A stretch of DNA of 34,641 nt from Microvirga sp. (GTDB taxonomy: Bacteria; Pseudomonadota; Alphaproteobacteria; Rhizobiales; Beijerinckiaceae), in NCBI GenBank assembly GCA_022241475.1, contig JAKOMT010000014.1, positions 1 to 34,641 on the forward strand, written 5' to 3'. This document shows, one piece after another, positions 1 to 7,238 of the stretch. Position 1 is the stretch's first letter. Each line of letters starts with the position of its first letter. The notes under the pieces were generated by a model. That model was not told the DNA's origin, did not search any database, and saw only the letters and a list, made by a program, of their open reading frames with translations. The translations under genes and the position numbers were made by a program.

Positions 1-1
1 T

Positions 2-211
2 CTCGCCGAAACCATCAACGGCCTCTACAAGGCCGAGGTCATCCACCGTCGCGGCCCGTGGCGATCCTTCGAAGCGGTCGAATTCGCTACGCTGACCTGG
101 GTCGACTGGTTCAACAATCGCCGGCTGCTGGAGCCTATCGGCAACATCCCGCCGGCCGAAGCCGAGGAACGCTACTACGCCATGCTGGAAGAGCCGGCCA
201 TGGCTGCGTGA
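2..211 (+). CDS. IS3-family transposase, C-terminal end (partial, cut by window edge)
   Basis: The frame is open from base 2 and ends in TGA at 209-211, giving 69 residues. The segments NGLYKAEVIHRRGPWRS and TWVDWFNNRRLLEPIG are the typical C-terminal end of IS3-family OrfB, the DDE recombinase with the rve integrase fold; the last catalytic Glu region lies upstream of the window. The element ends shortly after the gene, near base 250, directly before a CRISPR array. Whether the full element is intact cannot be judged because the rest is outside the window. Family assignment is firm; the IS subgroup is not determined. Confidence 0.85.
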   Translation, partial: LAETINGLYKAEVIHRRGPWRSFEAVEFATLTWVDWFNNRRLLEPIGNIPPAEAEERYYAMLEEPAMAA

Positions 212-239
212 CTCAAAGCAAACGGTCTCCGGGAAAGCC

Positions 240-260
240 GGGGCGGTTCAGAACCGCCCC
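240..260. repeat. Perfect 10-bp palindrome at the IS3 right end
   Basis: GGGGCGGTTC at 240-249 and GAACCGCCCC at 251-260 are exact reverse complements around a single A at 250. The left arm ending in CA fits an IS3 terminal inverted repeat. The right arm then either belongs to the flanking DNA or is the remnant of a second IS end in opposite orientation. A terminator role is less likely because no T-run follows. Confidence 0.5.
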
Positions 261-288
261 ATTCCTCAGCGACGGACAGGGCGTCATC

Positions 289-683
289 GTGTTCCCCACA
301 CGCGTGGGGATGAACCGTCCGCCAGCAAACGCCCGTCGAAACTATCGGCGTGTTCCCTACACGCGTGGGGATGAACCGAGCTCGCTCGCGGCGTTCTCGC
401 GCCAGAACGAGTGTTCCCCACACGCGTGGGGATGAACCGCCCTGCGCCTGCTCCGCATCGGTCAATCGCGCGTGTTCCCCACACGCGTGGGGATGAACCG
501 GGTGATCCGCGTGCCGGCGGCCCCTCGCGTCAGTGTTCCCCACACGCGTGGGGATGAACCGCATCTGCCCCCGAGCGTCCCGCTGAACCGTGAGTGTTCC
601 CCACACGCGTGGGGATGAACCGGCCCTCCGCGACGCGCGCAACGAGGGGATCGAGTGTTCCCCACACGCGTGGGGATGAACCG
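289..683 (+). CRISPR. Type I-E CRISPR array, 7 repeats and 6 spacers
   Basis: Seven 29-bp repeats start at 289, 350, 411, 472, 533, 594 and 655, giving an exact 61-bp period. They are separated by six spacers of exactly 32 bp (318-349, 379-410, 440-471, 501-532, 562-593, 623-654). The repeat begins GTGTTCCCC and ends GGGGATGAACCG, matching the known type I-E repeat class. Bases 6-11 and 16-21 can pair to form the Cas6e-type hairpin. Repeat 2 differs at base 9 (C to T), which keeps a U-G wobble in the stem. By type I-E convention the leader should lie left of 289, but only about 77 bp separate the transposase stop from repeat 1. No cas gene is visible anywhere in the window. The spacer targets are unknown. 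Confidence 0.97.
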
Positions 684-980
684 TCTGGTGGATTCGCGGC
701 GTTTTGTAGGCGAAGGCGTTCCATCAAATTACAGGCCAGACTGCCGAAAATTCAGCGATTTGATGCATTCGCTGCATTCTCGCATTTTGCGGGTATGCCA
801 CTACCATGGAAAGGCTCGTTGCGTTACCAACGGAGGCTCTCGCAGCAACGGTGTTGAGCGGTTGCAAGGCGGCGGCTCATGTTCCCGTCGGTTGCCAGCA
901 GTACGAAATGGCAGCATCAGTAAACTCAGATCAACGGCCCAATAGGTACCTCTTTCGGCAGCCATTTCGAGAAATTCCAG
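684..980. other. Gap between the CRISPR array and the histidine kinase gene
   Basis: No convincing gene is seen here. The stretch is more AT-rich than its surroundings and holds an 8-bp inverted repeat, CATCAAAT at 722-729 and ATTTGATG at 758-765, with a 28-nt loop. It presumably carries the promoter of the kinase/regulator pair; no clear -35/-10 pair was found by eye. Confidence 0.4.
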
Positions 981-2861
981 ATGTCCGGACCATACGGCAC
1001 CGAGATTGGTGCGATGAATATCGAACTCAACACCGCCGATCCTGCGCTGGTCGGCAACGATGCATTGCTGGCGGCAGTTTTCACTGGCAGTGGCGACTGC
1101 ATTAAGATCCTGGATCTTGACGGTCGGCTGCAGTTCATGAGCGAAGGTGGTAAGCGCGTCATGGAGGTCGATGATTTCTCGACCCTCAAGGGCTGCTCGT
1201 GGCCGGACTTGTGGAAAGACCAAGGCAATCTTGCGGCACTCAGCGCCGTGGACGACGCGCGCAACGGTAAGCCGTCACGCTTCGCCGGCACGGCCAACAC
1301 AGCCAAAGGAACATTGAAACATTGGGACGTTCGGGTCATGCCGATCCTAGGCAAGGATGGAAAGCCGACCCATCTGCTGTCAATTTCTACCGATGTCACC
1401 GAAGCCCGGGTAGCAGACGAGACGATCCGACGGCTTCTGGACGAGGCACGCCGGACAGCTTCGGCGGAAATCGATAACTTGAGGCGGCTGCTGAGGGCGG
1501 CCCCGAGCTTCATGTGCATCTTGCGAGGAGCGGAGCACCGCTACGAGCTGATGAATGAAGCTTATATGCAATTGATCGGTCATCGGTCTGTAATTGGCAT
1601 GACCGTGCGCCAGGCGCTGCCTGAGCTTGCGGGTCAGGGCTTTTACGAGCTGCTCGACAAAGTGTTTACCACGGGCGAGACCTTTGTCGGCCGCGGCCTC
1701 GAAATAGATCTGCAAGCCTCGCCCGGCGCGCCTATCCAGAAAGCCTTTCTAAATTTCGTTTACCAGCCGATCCGCGAAGCAGACGGCACGATTACCGGCA
1801 TCTTCGTTGAAGGCAACGACGTTACCGACCAAAAAAAGACGGAACTAGCTCTGCGCGAAAGCGAGGTACGGGCAAAACTCGCTCTCGCAGCAGCCAATAT
1901 GGGCGTCTGGCAATGCCGCGTCATAAATGGCGCATTTTCCGAGTTCGACGGCGACGACCGCGCGATACGGTTGCTGGGTGGCGCTCCGGGTGACACCGAT
2001 GATGCCCAGACAATTGTTGCCCGTATAGCCTTGGAAGATCGTGCCGATTGCGGAGACAATGCTTCCCACACGATTGGCCCCGATGGCGATGGCATACTGG
2101 ACATTGAATTCCTGATCACGGGTCGCGACGGCGAGGCCGACAGATGGGTACACGCACGAGCGCAAGCGCTATCGTCTTCGGTGGGCCAGAGGCTCATCGG
2201 CACGGTGCGGGACATTACGGACCGAAAGGAAGCCGAAGCGCGCCAAATCATGCTCAGTGGCGAGCTGCAGCATCGTATCAAGAACACCCTGGCTATGGTC
2301 AGTGCGATCGCGTCTCAGACCCTGAAGGGCGATGACATCGGCGCGCGACGCGAAGCGTTTTCGTCGAGGCTTGAAGCACTTGCCACGGCCCACGACCTTC
2401 TCACGGCCAATACCTGGCAGAGCGCGCCTATTCAGAGCGTCATTGAGAACGCATTGACGCCCCATATGTCCGCCGCCGACCGATTTGTTATCGACGGCGT
2501 TCACCTTGAGCTTACGGCCAAGCAGGCCTTGTCAATGTCCCTGACGATTCATGAGCTGGCTACCAATGCCGCCAAGTACGGGGCCATGTCCGAGCCGGGC
2601 GGCAAGGTTCACATCAGCTGGGAGTTCGGGCCGGGAGACGACGGGGAGCGGCAGTTTTTGTTCACCTGGAGAGAAAGCGGGGGGCCGATCGTCACTGAGC
2701 CAAAAAGCAAGGGGTTCGGGTCGCGACTCATCAAAAGTGTCTTGGCGGCAGATTTCGACGGAAAAGTGAGGATCGATTTCGCTCCTGACGGCGTGCAGTG
2801 CGTTCTCGCGTCACGCGCTTCCAGCGTCGAATCCAACCGTTTGGCATTGCCCCCCACTTAG
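981..2861 (+). CDS. PAS-PAS-PAS sensor histidine kinase of the HWE family
   Basis: A 626-residue soluble sensor kinase with no clear membrane segment. Three PAS-like units occupy about residues 25-143, 170-290 and 295-415, each ending in a DVT/DIT linker (STDVTEAR, GNDVTDQK, RDITDRKEA). The HWE transmitter follows: the phospho-acceptor His is about residue 431 in LQHRIKNTLA, the N-box is HELATNAAKYG around 524-534, and the W-x-E signature of the family is TWRESGG with Trp about 563. The Cys-containing LOV photosensor motif is absent, so the signal sensed is unknown. The start at 981 or at 1014 (MNIELN) is equally possible since neither has a strong ribosome-binding site. The receiver-only protein 12 bp downstream is its likely phosphorylation partner. 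HWE kinases are largely an alphaproteobacterial family. Confidence 0.9.
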   Translation: MSGPYGTEIGAMNIELNTADPALVGNDALLAAVFTGSGDCIKILDLDGRLQFMSEGGKRVMEVDDFSTLKGCSWPDLWKDQGNLAALSAVDDARNGKPSRFAGTANTAKGTLKHWDVRVMPILGKDGKPTHLLSISTDVTEARVADETIRRLLDEARRTASAEIDNLRRLLRAAPSFMCILRGAEHRYELMNEAYMQLIGHRSVIGMTVRQALPELAGQGFYELLDKVFTTGETFVGRGLEIDLQASPGAPIQKAFLNFVYQPIREADGTITGIFVEGNDVTDQKKTELALRESEVRAKLALAAANMGVWQCRVINGAFSEFDGDDRAIRLLGGAPGDTDDAQTIVARIALEDRADCGDNASHTIGPDGDGILDIEFLITGRDGEADRWVHARAQALSSSVGQRLIGTVRDITDRKEAEARQIMLSGELQHRIKNTLAMVSAIASQTLKGDDIGARREAFSSRLEALATAHDLLTANTWQSAPIQSVIENALTPHMSAADRFVIDGVHLELTAKQALSMSLTIHELATNAAKYGAMSEPGGKVHISWEFGPGDDGERQFLFTWRESGGPIVTEPKSKGFGSRLIKSVLAADFDGKVRIDFAPDGVQCVLASRASSVESNRLALPPT

Positions 2862-2873
2862 GGCGACTCGTTC

Positions 2874-3242
2874 ATGGCTCATGCAAAGACTGTTGTGCTG
2901 GTCGTTGACGACGAGATCCTCGTCCGAATGGGGATCGTTGATCACCTCATCGAGGAGGGCTTCACTGTGCTGGAGGCGTCAAACGCCGATGAGGCCGTAG
3001 TCATCCTCATGAAAAATCTCGACATCAAGATTGTATTCACAGATGTGGACATGCCCGGCAGCATGGATGGTCTGAAACTCGCTGCAGCAGTGCGGAGCCG
3101 CTGGCCACCCATCCAGATCGTCGTCACATCCGGACACCGCAACGTGAATATTGACGAGTTGCCCAGCGGAGCGCAGTTTTTCGTCAAGCCATACAACCCT
3201 TATAAGGTCGCTGCGGCGTTCCGCTCGCTAGCAGGGCTCTGA
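2874..3242 (+). CDS. Single-domain response regulator (CheY-like receiver)
   Basis: The 122-residue protein is a receiver domain only, without an output domain. The acidic pair is Asp12-Asp13, the phospho-acceptor is Asp57 in FTDVDMPG, the switch Thr is Thr85 and the conserved Lys is Lys105 in VKPY. It lies 12 bp after the HWE kinase in the same direction, so the two are very likely co-transcribed and form a cognate pair. Such receiver-only partners of HWE kinases are common in alphaproteobacteria and act by protein-protein contact or as phosphate sinks. The downstream target is not visible here. Confidence 0.92.
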   Translation: MAHAKTVVLVVDDEILVRMGIVDHLIEEGFTVLEASNADEAVVILMKNLDIKIVFTDVDMPGSMDGLKLAAAVRSRWPPIQIVVTSGHRNVNIDELPSGAQFFVKPYNPYKVAAAFRSLAGL

Positions 3243-3585
3243 AGTGTGCGCCGGGAAAGCAATCGCCGTTAAACTCCCGAATCAGAGCAAAAGCCCGGCA
3301 GTTAATAAGGCACTGAGCATAGCCCCCCGCCCGATCGATACATTTGATGTATCGAAGCGACGTCTGTGTTCAATTTCGACCGTCTGCTGTCGGGGCCGTT
3401 TCGGTCGATTGCTGCCGTTCGGTAATCTGCCTCGGCATGCGATATCCCGAGTGAGTTCGTCGTGGTGACTGAAGGCAGGAGCCAAGAGACCGGACCAGCC
3501 TCTGGATGCTGTTGCATCGGCGTGTTCACCAGTGGCAACGGTCCGAAAACCGCAAAAATCGCGGCGGAGTGACCCGCTCCTCTGC
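3243..3585. other. Gene-free stretch after the response regulator
   Basis: I see no gene supported by codon use or motifs here. The stretch contains the 21-bp palindrome at 3335-3355 and leads into a degraded dehydrogenase gene. Confidence 0.4.
3335..3355. promoter_or_regulatory. 21-bp perfect palindrome, possible operator
   Basis: TCGATACAT at 3335-3343 and ATGTATCGA at 3347-3355 are exact reverse complements around TTG. It lies 93 bp after the response regulator stop. No T-run follows, so it looks more like a protein-binding site than an intrinsic terminator. Its regulator is unknown. Confidence 0.35.
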
Positions 3586-4060
3586 CGGCGCTACGGCGGT
3601 CCCGAAGTTCTCGCCTTGGAAGACCGGCCCAAGCCGGCGGCCAAGGATGGCGAGGTTCTCATACGGATCCACGCCACCACCGCGTCCTCCGGCGACATGC
3701 GGGTGCGCTCACTGAAGCTGCTGCGGGGCTTACGGCTGATCGGCCACCTCGTCATTGGCATCACCCGTCCGCGGCAGCCGATCTGCGGCACGGAACTGCT
3801 CGGCACGATCGAGGCCGCAGACAGTGATGTCACCGCCTGGAAGGTTGGCCACGCGGTAATCGCCTTACCCGGCGACACCATGCGCTGCCATGCTGACTAC
3901 CGAGTTGTGGCTGCGGGCGGTCCGATCGCACCCAAACCTGGCAACCTCGACGTCGGAGCGACAGGTGGGACCACCTCGCTGAGAGGCTCCGCAGAATTGC
4001 CCGCAGTGGAACCCCCGTTCTGACCGGACCCGGCGCAAGCAGCAGGGTCACGGACAATCT
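3586..4060 (+). pseudogene. Truncated zinc-less MDR alcohol dehydrogenase / quinone oxidoreductase pseudogene
   Basis: From 3586 the frame reads RRYGGPEVLALEDRPKP, then GEVLIRIHATTASSGD, GITRPRQPICGTELLG and PIAPKPGNLDVG. This is the GroES-like N-terminal half of NAD(P)-dependent medium-chain dehydrogenases. The natural start is missing: the bases before 3586 do not encode the expected leading residues in this frame. Near 3960 the frame is disturbed just before the GGTT motif and stops at 4023. A frameshifted trace of the VL-TG-GAS nucleotide-binding segment seems to continue to about 4060. Intact members have about 320-340 residues, so the Rossmann half is largely lost. It is very unlikely to be functional. 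Confidence 0.75.
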
Positions 4061-4085
4061 TGACGAGACGCTCTTGTCGAACGGC

Positions 4086-5012
4086 CTATATCATCTCCAC
4101 CCTGTTCCTGCCTCCGCTTTTTGCCGCGTAAAGAGCTTCATCGGCGCGTTGCAGGGCCGCGGTGATCGATCGGTCCTTCGCCGTCATCAAAGTCACGCCG
4201 ATGCTGCTGGTGACGCGGATGACACCTGCCGCTGTGGTGATCCGCAAGCTTGCAATGCGCGACCGCAGCCGTTCCGCGAGGAGTACGGCGCTGGCCACGT
4301 CGCTCCCGAACAGGAGCACAACAAATTCCTCCCCACCGATCCGCGCAATGAGATCGCGTTCCCGAACGATCCTCTTGCAGCATGCCGCGAATTTCTTGAG
4401 CACCGCATCTCGCGCCAAATGGCCATAGCGGTCGTTAATGAACTTGAAATTGTCCAGGTCGAGCATCATCAGCGACATCGAGCCACCGAACCGGCGCAAG
4501 CGATCAACCTCTATCCTCGCAAAATCCTCGAAGAACCGGCGGTTCGGCAGATCGGTCAATGGATCGGTCGATGCCAGCTTTGCATACCGCAATTCCAGCA
4601 GCTTGCGATCGGTGACATTCATGTGGGAAACCACAGCGCAGTTCCTCTCTGCGCTGCCCGTGGCGCCGCGCTTTGAGAGCGGCGTAACCCTCGCAAGGAA
4701 CCAGCGCAGTTCCGATGGCGAATGACAAGGATACTCGATCTGAAATTGGTCCGCCCGGCCGTCGAGGACATCGCGCAGCCCCTTGCTGAACGCAGCCGCC
4801 TCCCTCGCCGCAGATCCCGATGAGTTCTCGCAAACGTTGAGGTAGCTTGCTCCCAGATAGTCTTCCACTCCACCACCCGAATTGTTCGCGCTGAATTCGA
4901 TCCATGCGCGGTTTACCGCGAGGATTGTCCCGGCTCGATCGACGACGCAGATGTTGGAGCTCAACGAATCCACAACGTACACAGCCAAGTTCTCCGGAAT
5001 CAGGGCCGCCAT
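4086..5012 (-). CDS. PAS-GGDEF diguanylate cyclase
   Basis: The 308-residue protein has an N-terminal PAS-type sensor of about residues 10-135 and a GGDEF domain of about 145-305. The active-site loop reads GGEEF at 226-230. The RxxD inhibitory site is RERD at 217-220, five residues before it, as in product-inhibited cyclases. The metal-binding Asp lies in MLDLDNFKFIND near 185. Both hallmark motifs are present, so it should make cyclic di-GMP from two GTP in the cytoplasm. No EAL or HD-GYP domain and no membrane segment are seen. It is monocistronic within the island and points toward the dehydrogenase pseudogene. The ligand sensed by its PAS domain is unknown. Confidence 0.93.
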   Translation of the reverse strand: MAALIPENLAVYVVDSLSSNICVVDRAGTILAVNRAWIEFSANNSGGGVEDYLGASYLNVCENSSGSAAREAAAFSKGLRDVLDGRADQFQIEYPCHSPSELRWFLARVTPLSKRGATGSAERNCAVVSHMNVTDRKLLELRYAKLASTDPLTDLPNRRFFEDFARIEVDRLRRFGGSMSLMMLDLDNFKFINDRYGHLARDAVLKKFAACCKRIVRERDLIARIGGEEFVVLLFGSDVASAVLLAERLRSRIASLRITTAAGVIRVTSSIGVTLMTAKDRSITAALQRADEALYAAKSGGRNRVEMI

Positions 5013-5294
5013 ATTGACCGTCTCCTCGACTTCCAGCGACAGCTGGCACAGCAGAAATTTTCGCTGCGGTTAACGATTGCAGTCGGGTCTTGCACGCGAA
5101 CAGGTCGCTATAGAGGCATCGCGGTCTGCGATCCGCTCCATTCGCTACTCCAAGCCCGAAAAGCCACCAAAGCAAATTCTGATCGACACTTTCCGATCAC
5201 GCGGTGGCAGCCGACTTCGCTTGGGCGTCGTACCGCTCGATGCTAACTTTTTCGGTGACCAAAGCCGAAGTCCCGCGTTTCGTGAGCCTTCTCG
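5013..5294. other. Gap between the diguanylate cyclase and the RuvC-like remnant
   Basis: No gene is supported here. It should hold the upstream region of the minus-strand cyclase gene; no clear promoter was identified by eye. Confidence 0.35.
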
Positions 5295-5648
5295 ATGGAC
5301 CTTCAAGCTCCCGTGGCAATCGCTACCCCCGCGCCCGACTTTCATATCGGCGGCGCGACAAGAGTCATTCTCGCCCCCGATCTTGGCAAGATCACCGGCT
5401 GGGCGTTGCGTTCATCAAGCGGCGTCATCCTCAGCGGCTCGCGCGGTTTCCGCCCGCACCGCTCGAGGGCGGCGGCATGCATTACCTGCGCTTCACCGCT
5501 GGCTCGACAGCGTCCATGAGCATGCCTGCCGCATCGACGCGGTGCATTTTGAAGAAATGCGCCGTCACGCCGGAACCGATGCCGCCCATGTGTTCGGCGG
5601 TTCCTCGCCTCCCTCACCGCCTTTTGCGAACAGCGCCAGTTTCCAGAA
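5295..5648 (+). pseudogene. Degenerate RuvC-like (RNase H fold) resolvase gene
   Basis: A plausible start at 5295 leads to ATRVILAPDLGKITGWALR, which resembles the first catalytic strand of RuvC-like phage or plasmid nucleases (a D-G-TGWA pattern). The frame then shifts twice. The next pieces are PPAPLEGGGMHYLRF and, in another frame, HRWLDSVHEHACRIDAVHFEE followed by MRRHAGTDAAHVFGG. A one-base loss near 5597 moves the rest into the third frame (LASLTAFCEQRQF). Homologous text ends near 5648, where an IS3 fragment begins. Such proteins are typical of prophages and plasmids. At least three disruptions make it a pseudogene. The family call rests on motif recall only. Confidence 0.6.
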
Positions 5649-5756
5649 GATGGGTCCACATGCGCCGGCGCTCGTCTGCGGATCGCCCCCTCCACCTGGC
5701 ACGATTACGTTCGCCGCAAGACCGATCCCGACCTTCGCTCGACGCGGGCGGACTGG
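5649..5756 (+). pseudogene. Fragment of an IS3-family OrfB (N-terminal part)
   Basis: In the frame starting at 5649 the text CAGARLRIAPSTWHDYV, followed by a Lys/Asp/Pro-rich stretch, matches the start region of IS3-family OrfB, which commonly reads IAPSTYHxHVxRRxDP. The match begins exactly where the RuvC-like remnant ends, so an IS insertion and later deletion probably broke that gene. Nothing of the catalytic core remains. The call rests on a short motif. Confidence 0.45.
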
Positions 5757-5796
5757 AGTTGCCCCGTTTCCGCGGACAGTTCACGGCTTGGGCGGG

Positions 5797-5934
5797 TCAG
5801 GTCAGCTCATGACACTTCCTTTCGTATTCGATCGGCGAGAGATAGCCCAGCGCCGAGTGGCGGCGTGGCGGATTGTAGTAGCCTTCGATGAAGTGGAAGA
5901 CCGCCATTCTTGCCTCGCCTGCAGACCGATAGCC
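5797..5934 (-). pseudogene. IS3-family transposase remnant, last ~45 residues
   Basis: On the minus strand the frame ending at the TGA at 5797-5799 carries VFHFIEGYYNPPRRHSALGY and LSPIEYERKCHEL. This is the hallmark C-terminus of IS3-group OrfB proteins (Y/F-NxxRRHSALGYLSP). Upstream of about residue -45 the similarity disappears, so only the tail of the gene is left. It faces the plus-strand IS3 fragment at 5649-5756, so at least two different IS events are recorded here. Confidence 0.8.
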
Positions 5935-6245
5935 GCGGGGCATTGCAAATCCTGTGATGGCATCGCGCCCGTGGAGCTCCGGACGCATCACCGCGGTATG
6001 CCAGCGAAGAAGAACGGTCTCTTGGCGTTGCAACCGATACCGCTCGTCGCGAGGACCCAAAACCATGACGGACTAACCGCACTTTTGCGATCGCTGGTCC
6101 CTCTGCAGGCGCCCCGCGCGCACGAGAGAGGAAGCGACTCGCGAAGACCGATACACGCGCGGAAGTAGTGAGACCCGGTCGCGCCAGCACGGCTCGGTTT
6201 ATCGGCCCAGACAGCGGAACGCAGCGTTCGGCGAGGCGGCGGCGG
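5935..6245. other. Gene-free stretch between IS3 remnant and integrase
   Basis: No supported gene, repeat or RNA was seen. Open frames are arginine-rich and lack recognisable motifs. It is probably decayed mobile-element DNA. Confidence 0.35.
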
Positions 6246-7232
6246 TCACGCGCGACGCTTCTTCGCAGTCGGGTGCCGCCCAGGCGCGACAATTCGCAGA
6301 TCGCCGGCCTCCGCCCGTTTCAGCGCGCCCATCAGAACCTCGCGAATGCGCGCGACGACTGGCGGCTCGATGGCTGCAATGATCCGCGCTTCGGCCGGAT
6401 CAAGTGCGCCGTTGCGGCCATAGCGTCGATTCGATCCCGACAGCGCGTGGCCGAGAATGCGGTCGCGGCTGCGTTCTGCGACGTTCGAGGAATCAAGCCA
6501 TGCAGCCATGAGATGGCGCGTACTGTAGAGCGACAGATCCCCCCGGCTATTCTCGAGTTTGTTCTTTTTGACGTATTGCCAAGACTTTGTGATCGGCTGC
6601 GACCATCTCACCTCGTCTGTCGATTTGACGTAGGGATCCAAGTCGGGGAGAAGCCTCGTCTCGCCGCGCTCATCCAGGGTCTTCGCGTGATCAATTAATC
6701 CGAGATCGACGAGAAGAGGGTGGATCGGCACCACGCGAGCCGAGGATCCCGTCTTCAGCTGCGTCACGTGCCCGATCGGGACCCGCCCCTTAGCGGCATC
6801 GAACGGCCTCAGATCGAAGTAATAGAACTCCCCGTCGGTCTTGATCTGGTCGAGCCTGATCTGGCCGACCTCCCCAACGCGCATTCCGGTCAGGATCAAG
6901 ATCAAATAGCTCCAATAAAGGCCGCTGCGGCAGAACACCTGTCCTGGGGTCCAGATGCGTGCGGAACTATGGCAGCCGGTAAACAGAGGCAGGGAGAAGA
7001 GCTCAATCAACTCCTCATCGCGGAACGCGTCCCGGGGCAGCTCCGACATCAGCTCGCGACTGGAATGTGCGAAGGTCGGTGGATCGCCAGCAAGAAGCTT
7101 TTTCTGCTTAAGCCAGCCGAAAAAACGGTGAAGGCCGGCGTGATACCTGTTCCTCACGGTGCCTTCTGCGGCGCGGCGCAGCTTTTGCCAGCCAGCTTTT
7201 TGCGCGTGGAGGTAGCGCTGGTGCAGCGTCAT
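6246..7232 (-). CDS. Tyrosine recombinase/integrase, C-terminal catalytic part (separated by an in-frame stop)
   Basis: The 328-residue frame holds the catalytic domain of a phage-type integrase. Visible residues are Arg in LTGMRVGEVGQ, Lys in QLKTGSSARVVPIH, Arg in LYSTRHLMAAWLD, His in RILGHALSG and the presumed nucleophile Tyr in NRRYGRNG. The usual H-x-x-R box reads Y-S-T-R, with Tyr in place of the first His. The frame is continuous with the gene upstream (7239-8474): only TGA and two codons separate the upstream stop from this ATG. I therefore read it as the second half of one large integrase of about 740 residues. Independent translation from the ATG at 7232 would yield a protein lacking the arm- and core-binding N-terminus. 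Confidence 0.8.
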   Translation of the reverse strand: MTLHQRYLHAQKAGWQKLRRAAEGTVRNRYHAGLHRFFGWLKQKKLLAGDPPTFAHSSRELMSELPRDAFRDEELIELFSLPLFTGCHSSARIWTPGQVFCRSGLYWSYLILILTGMRVGEVGQIRLDQIKTDGEFYYFDLRPFDAAKGRVPIGHVTQLKTGSSARVVPIHPLLVDLGLIDHAKTLDERGETRLLPDLDPYVKSTDEVRWSQPITKSWQYVKKNKLENSRGDLSLYSTRHLMAAWLDSSNVAERSRDRILGHALSGSNRRYGRNGALDPAEARIIAAIEPPVVARIREVLMGALKRAEAGDLRIVAPGRHPTAKKRRA

Positions 7233-7238
7233 CGTGCG

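Noticed and set aside
58..727. Several open frames on both strands across the CRISPR array, with repeated motifs such as SSPRVWGT and HPHACGEH
   Set aside because: They are translations of the 61-bp CRISPR period and not genes.
722..765. 8-bp inverted repeat after the CRISPR array as a leader or IHF site
   Set aside because: No IHF consensus is present, and the repeat polarity of type I-E arrays puts the leader on the other side.
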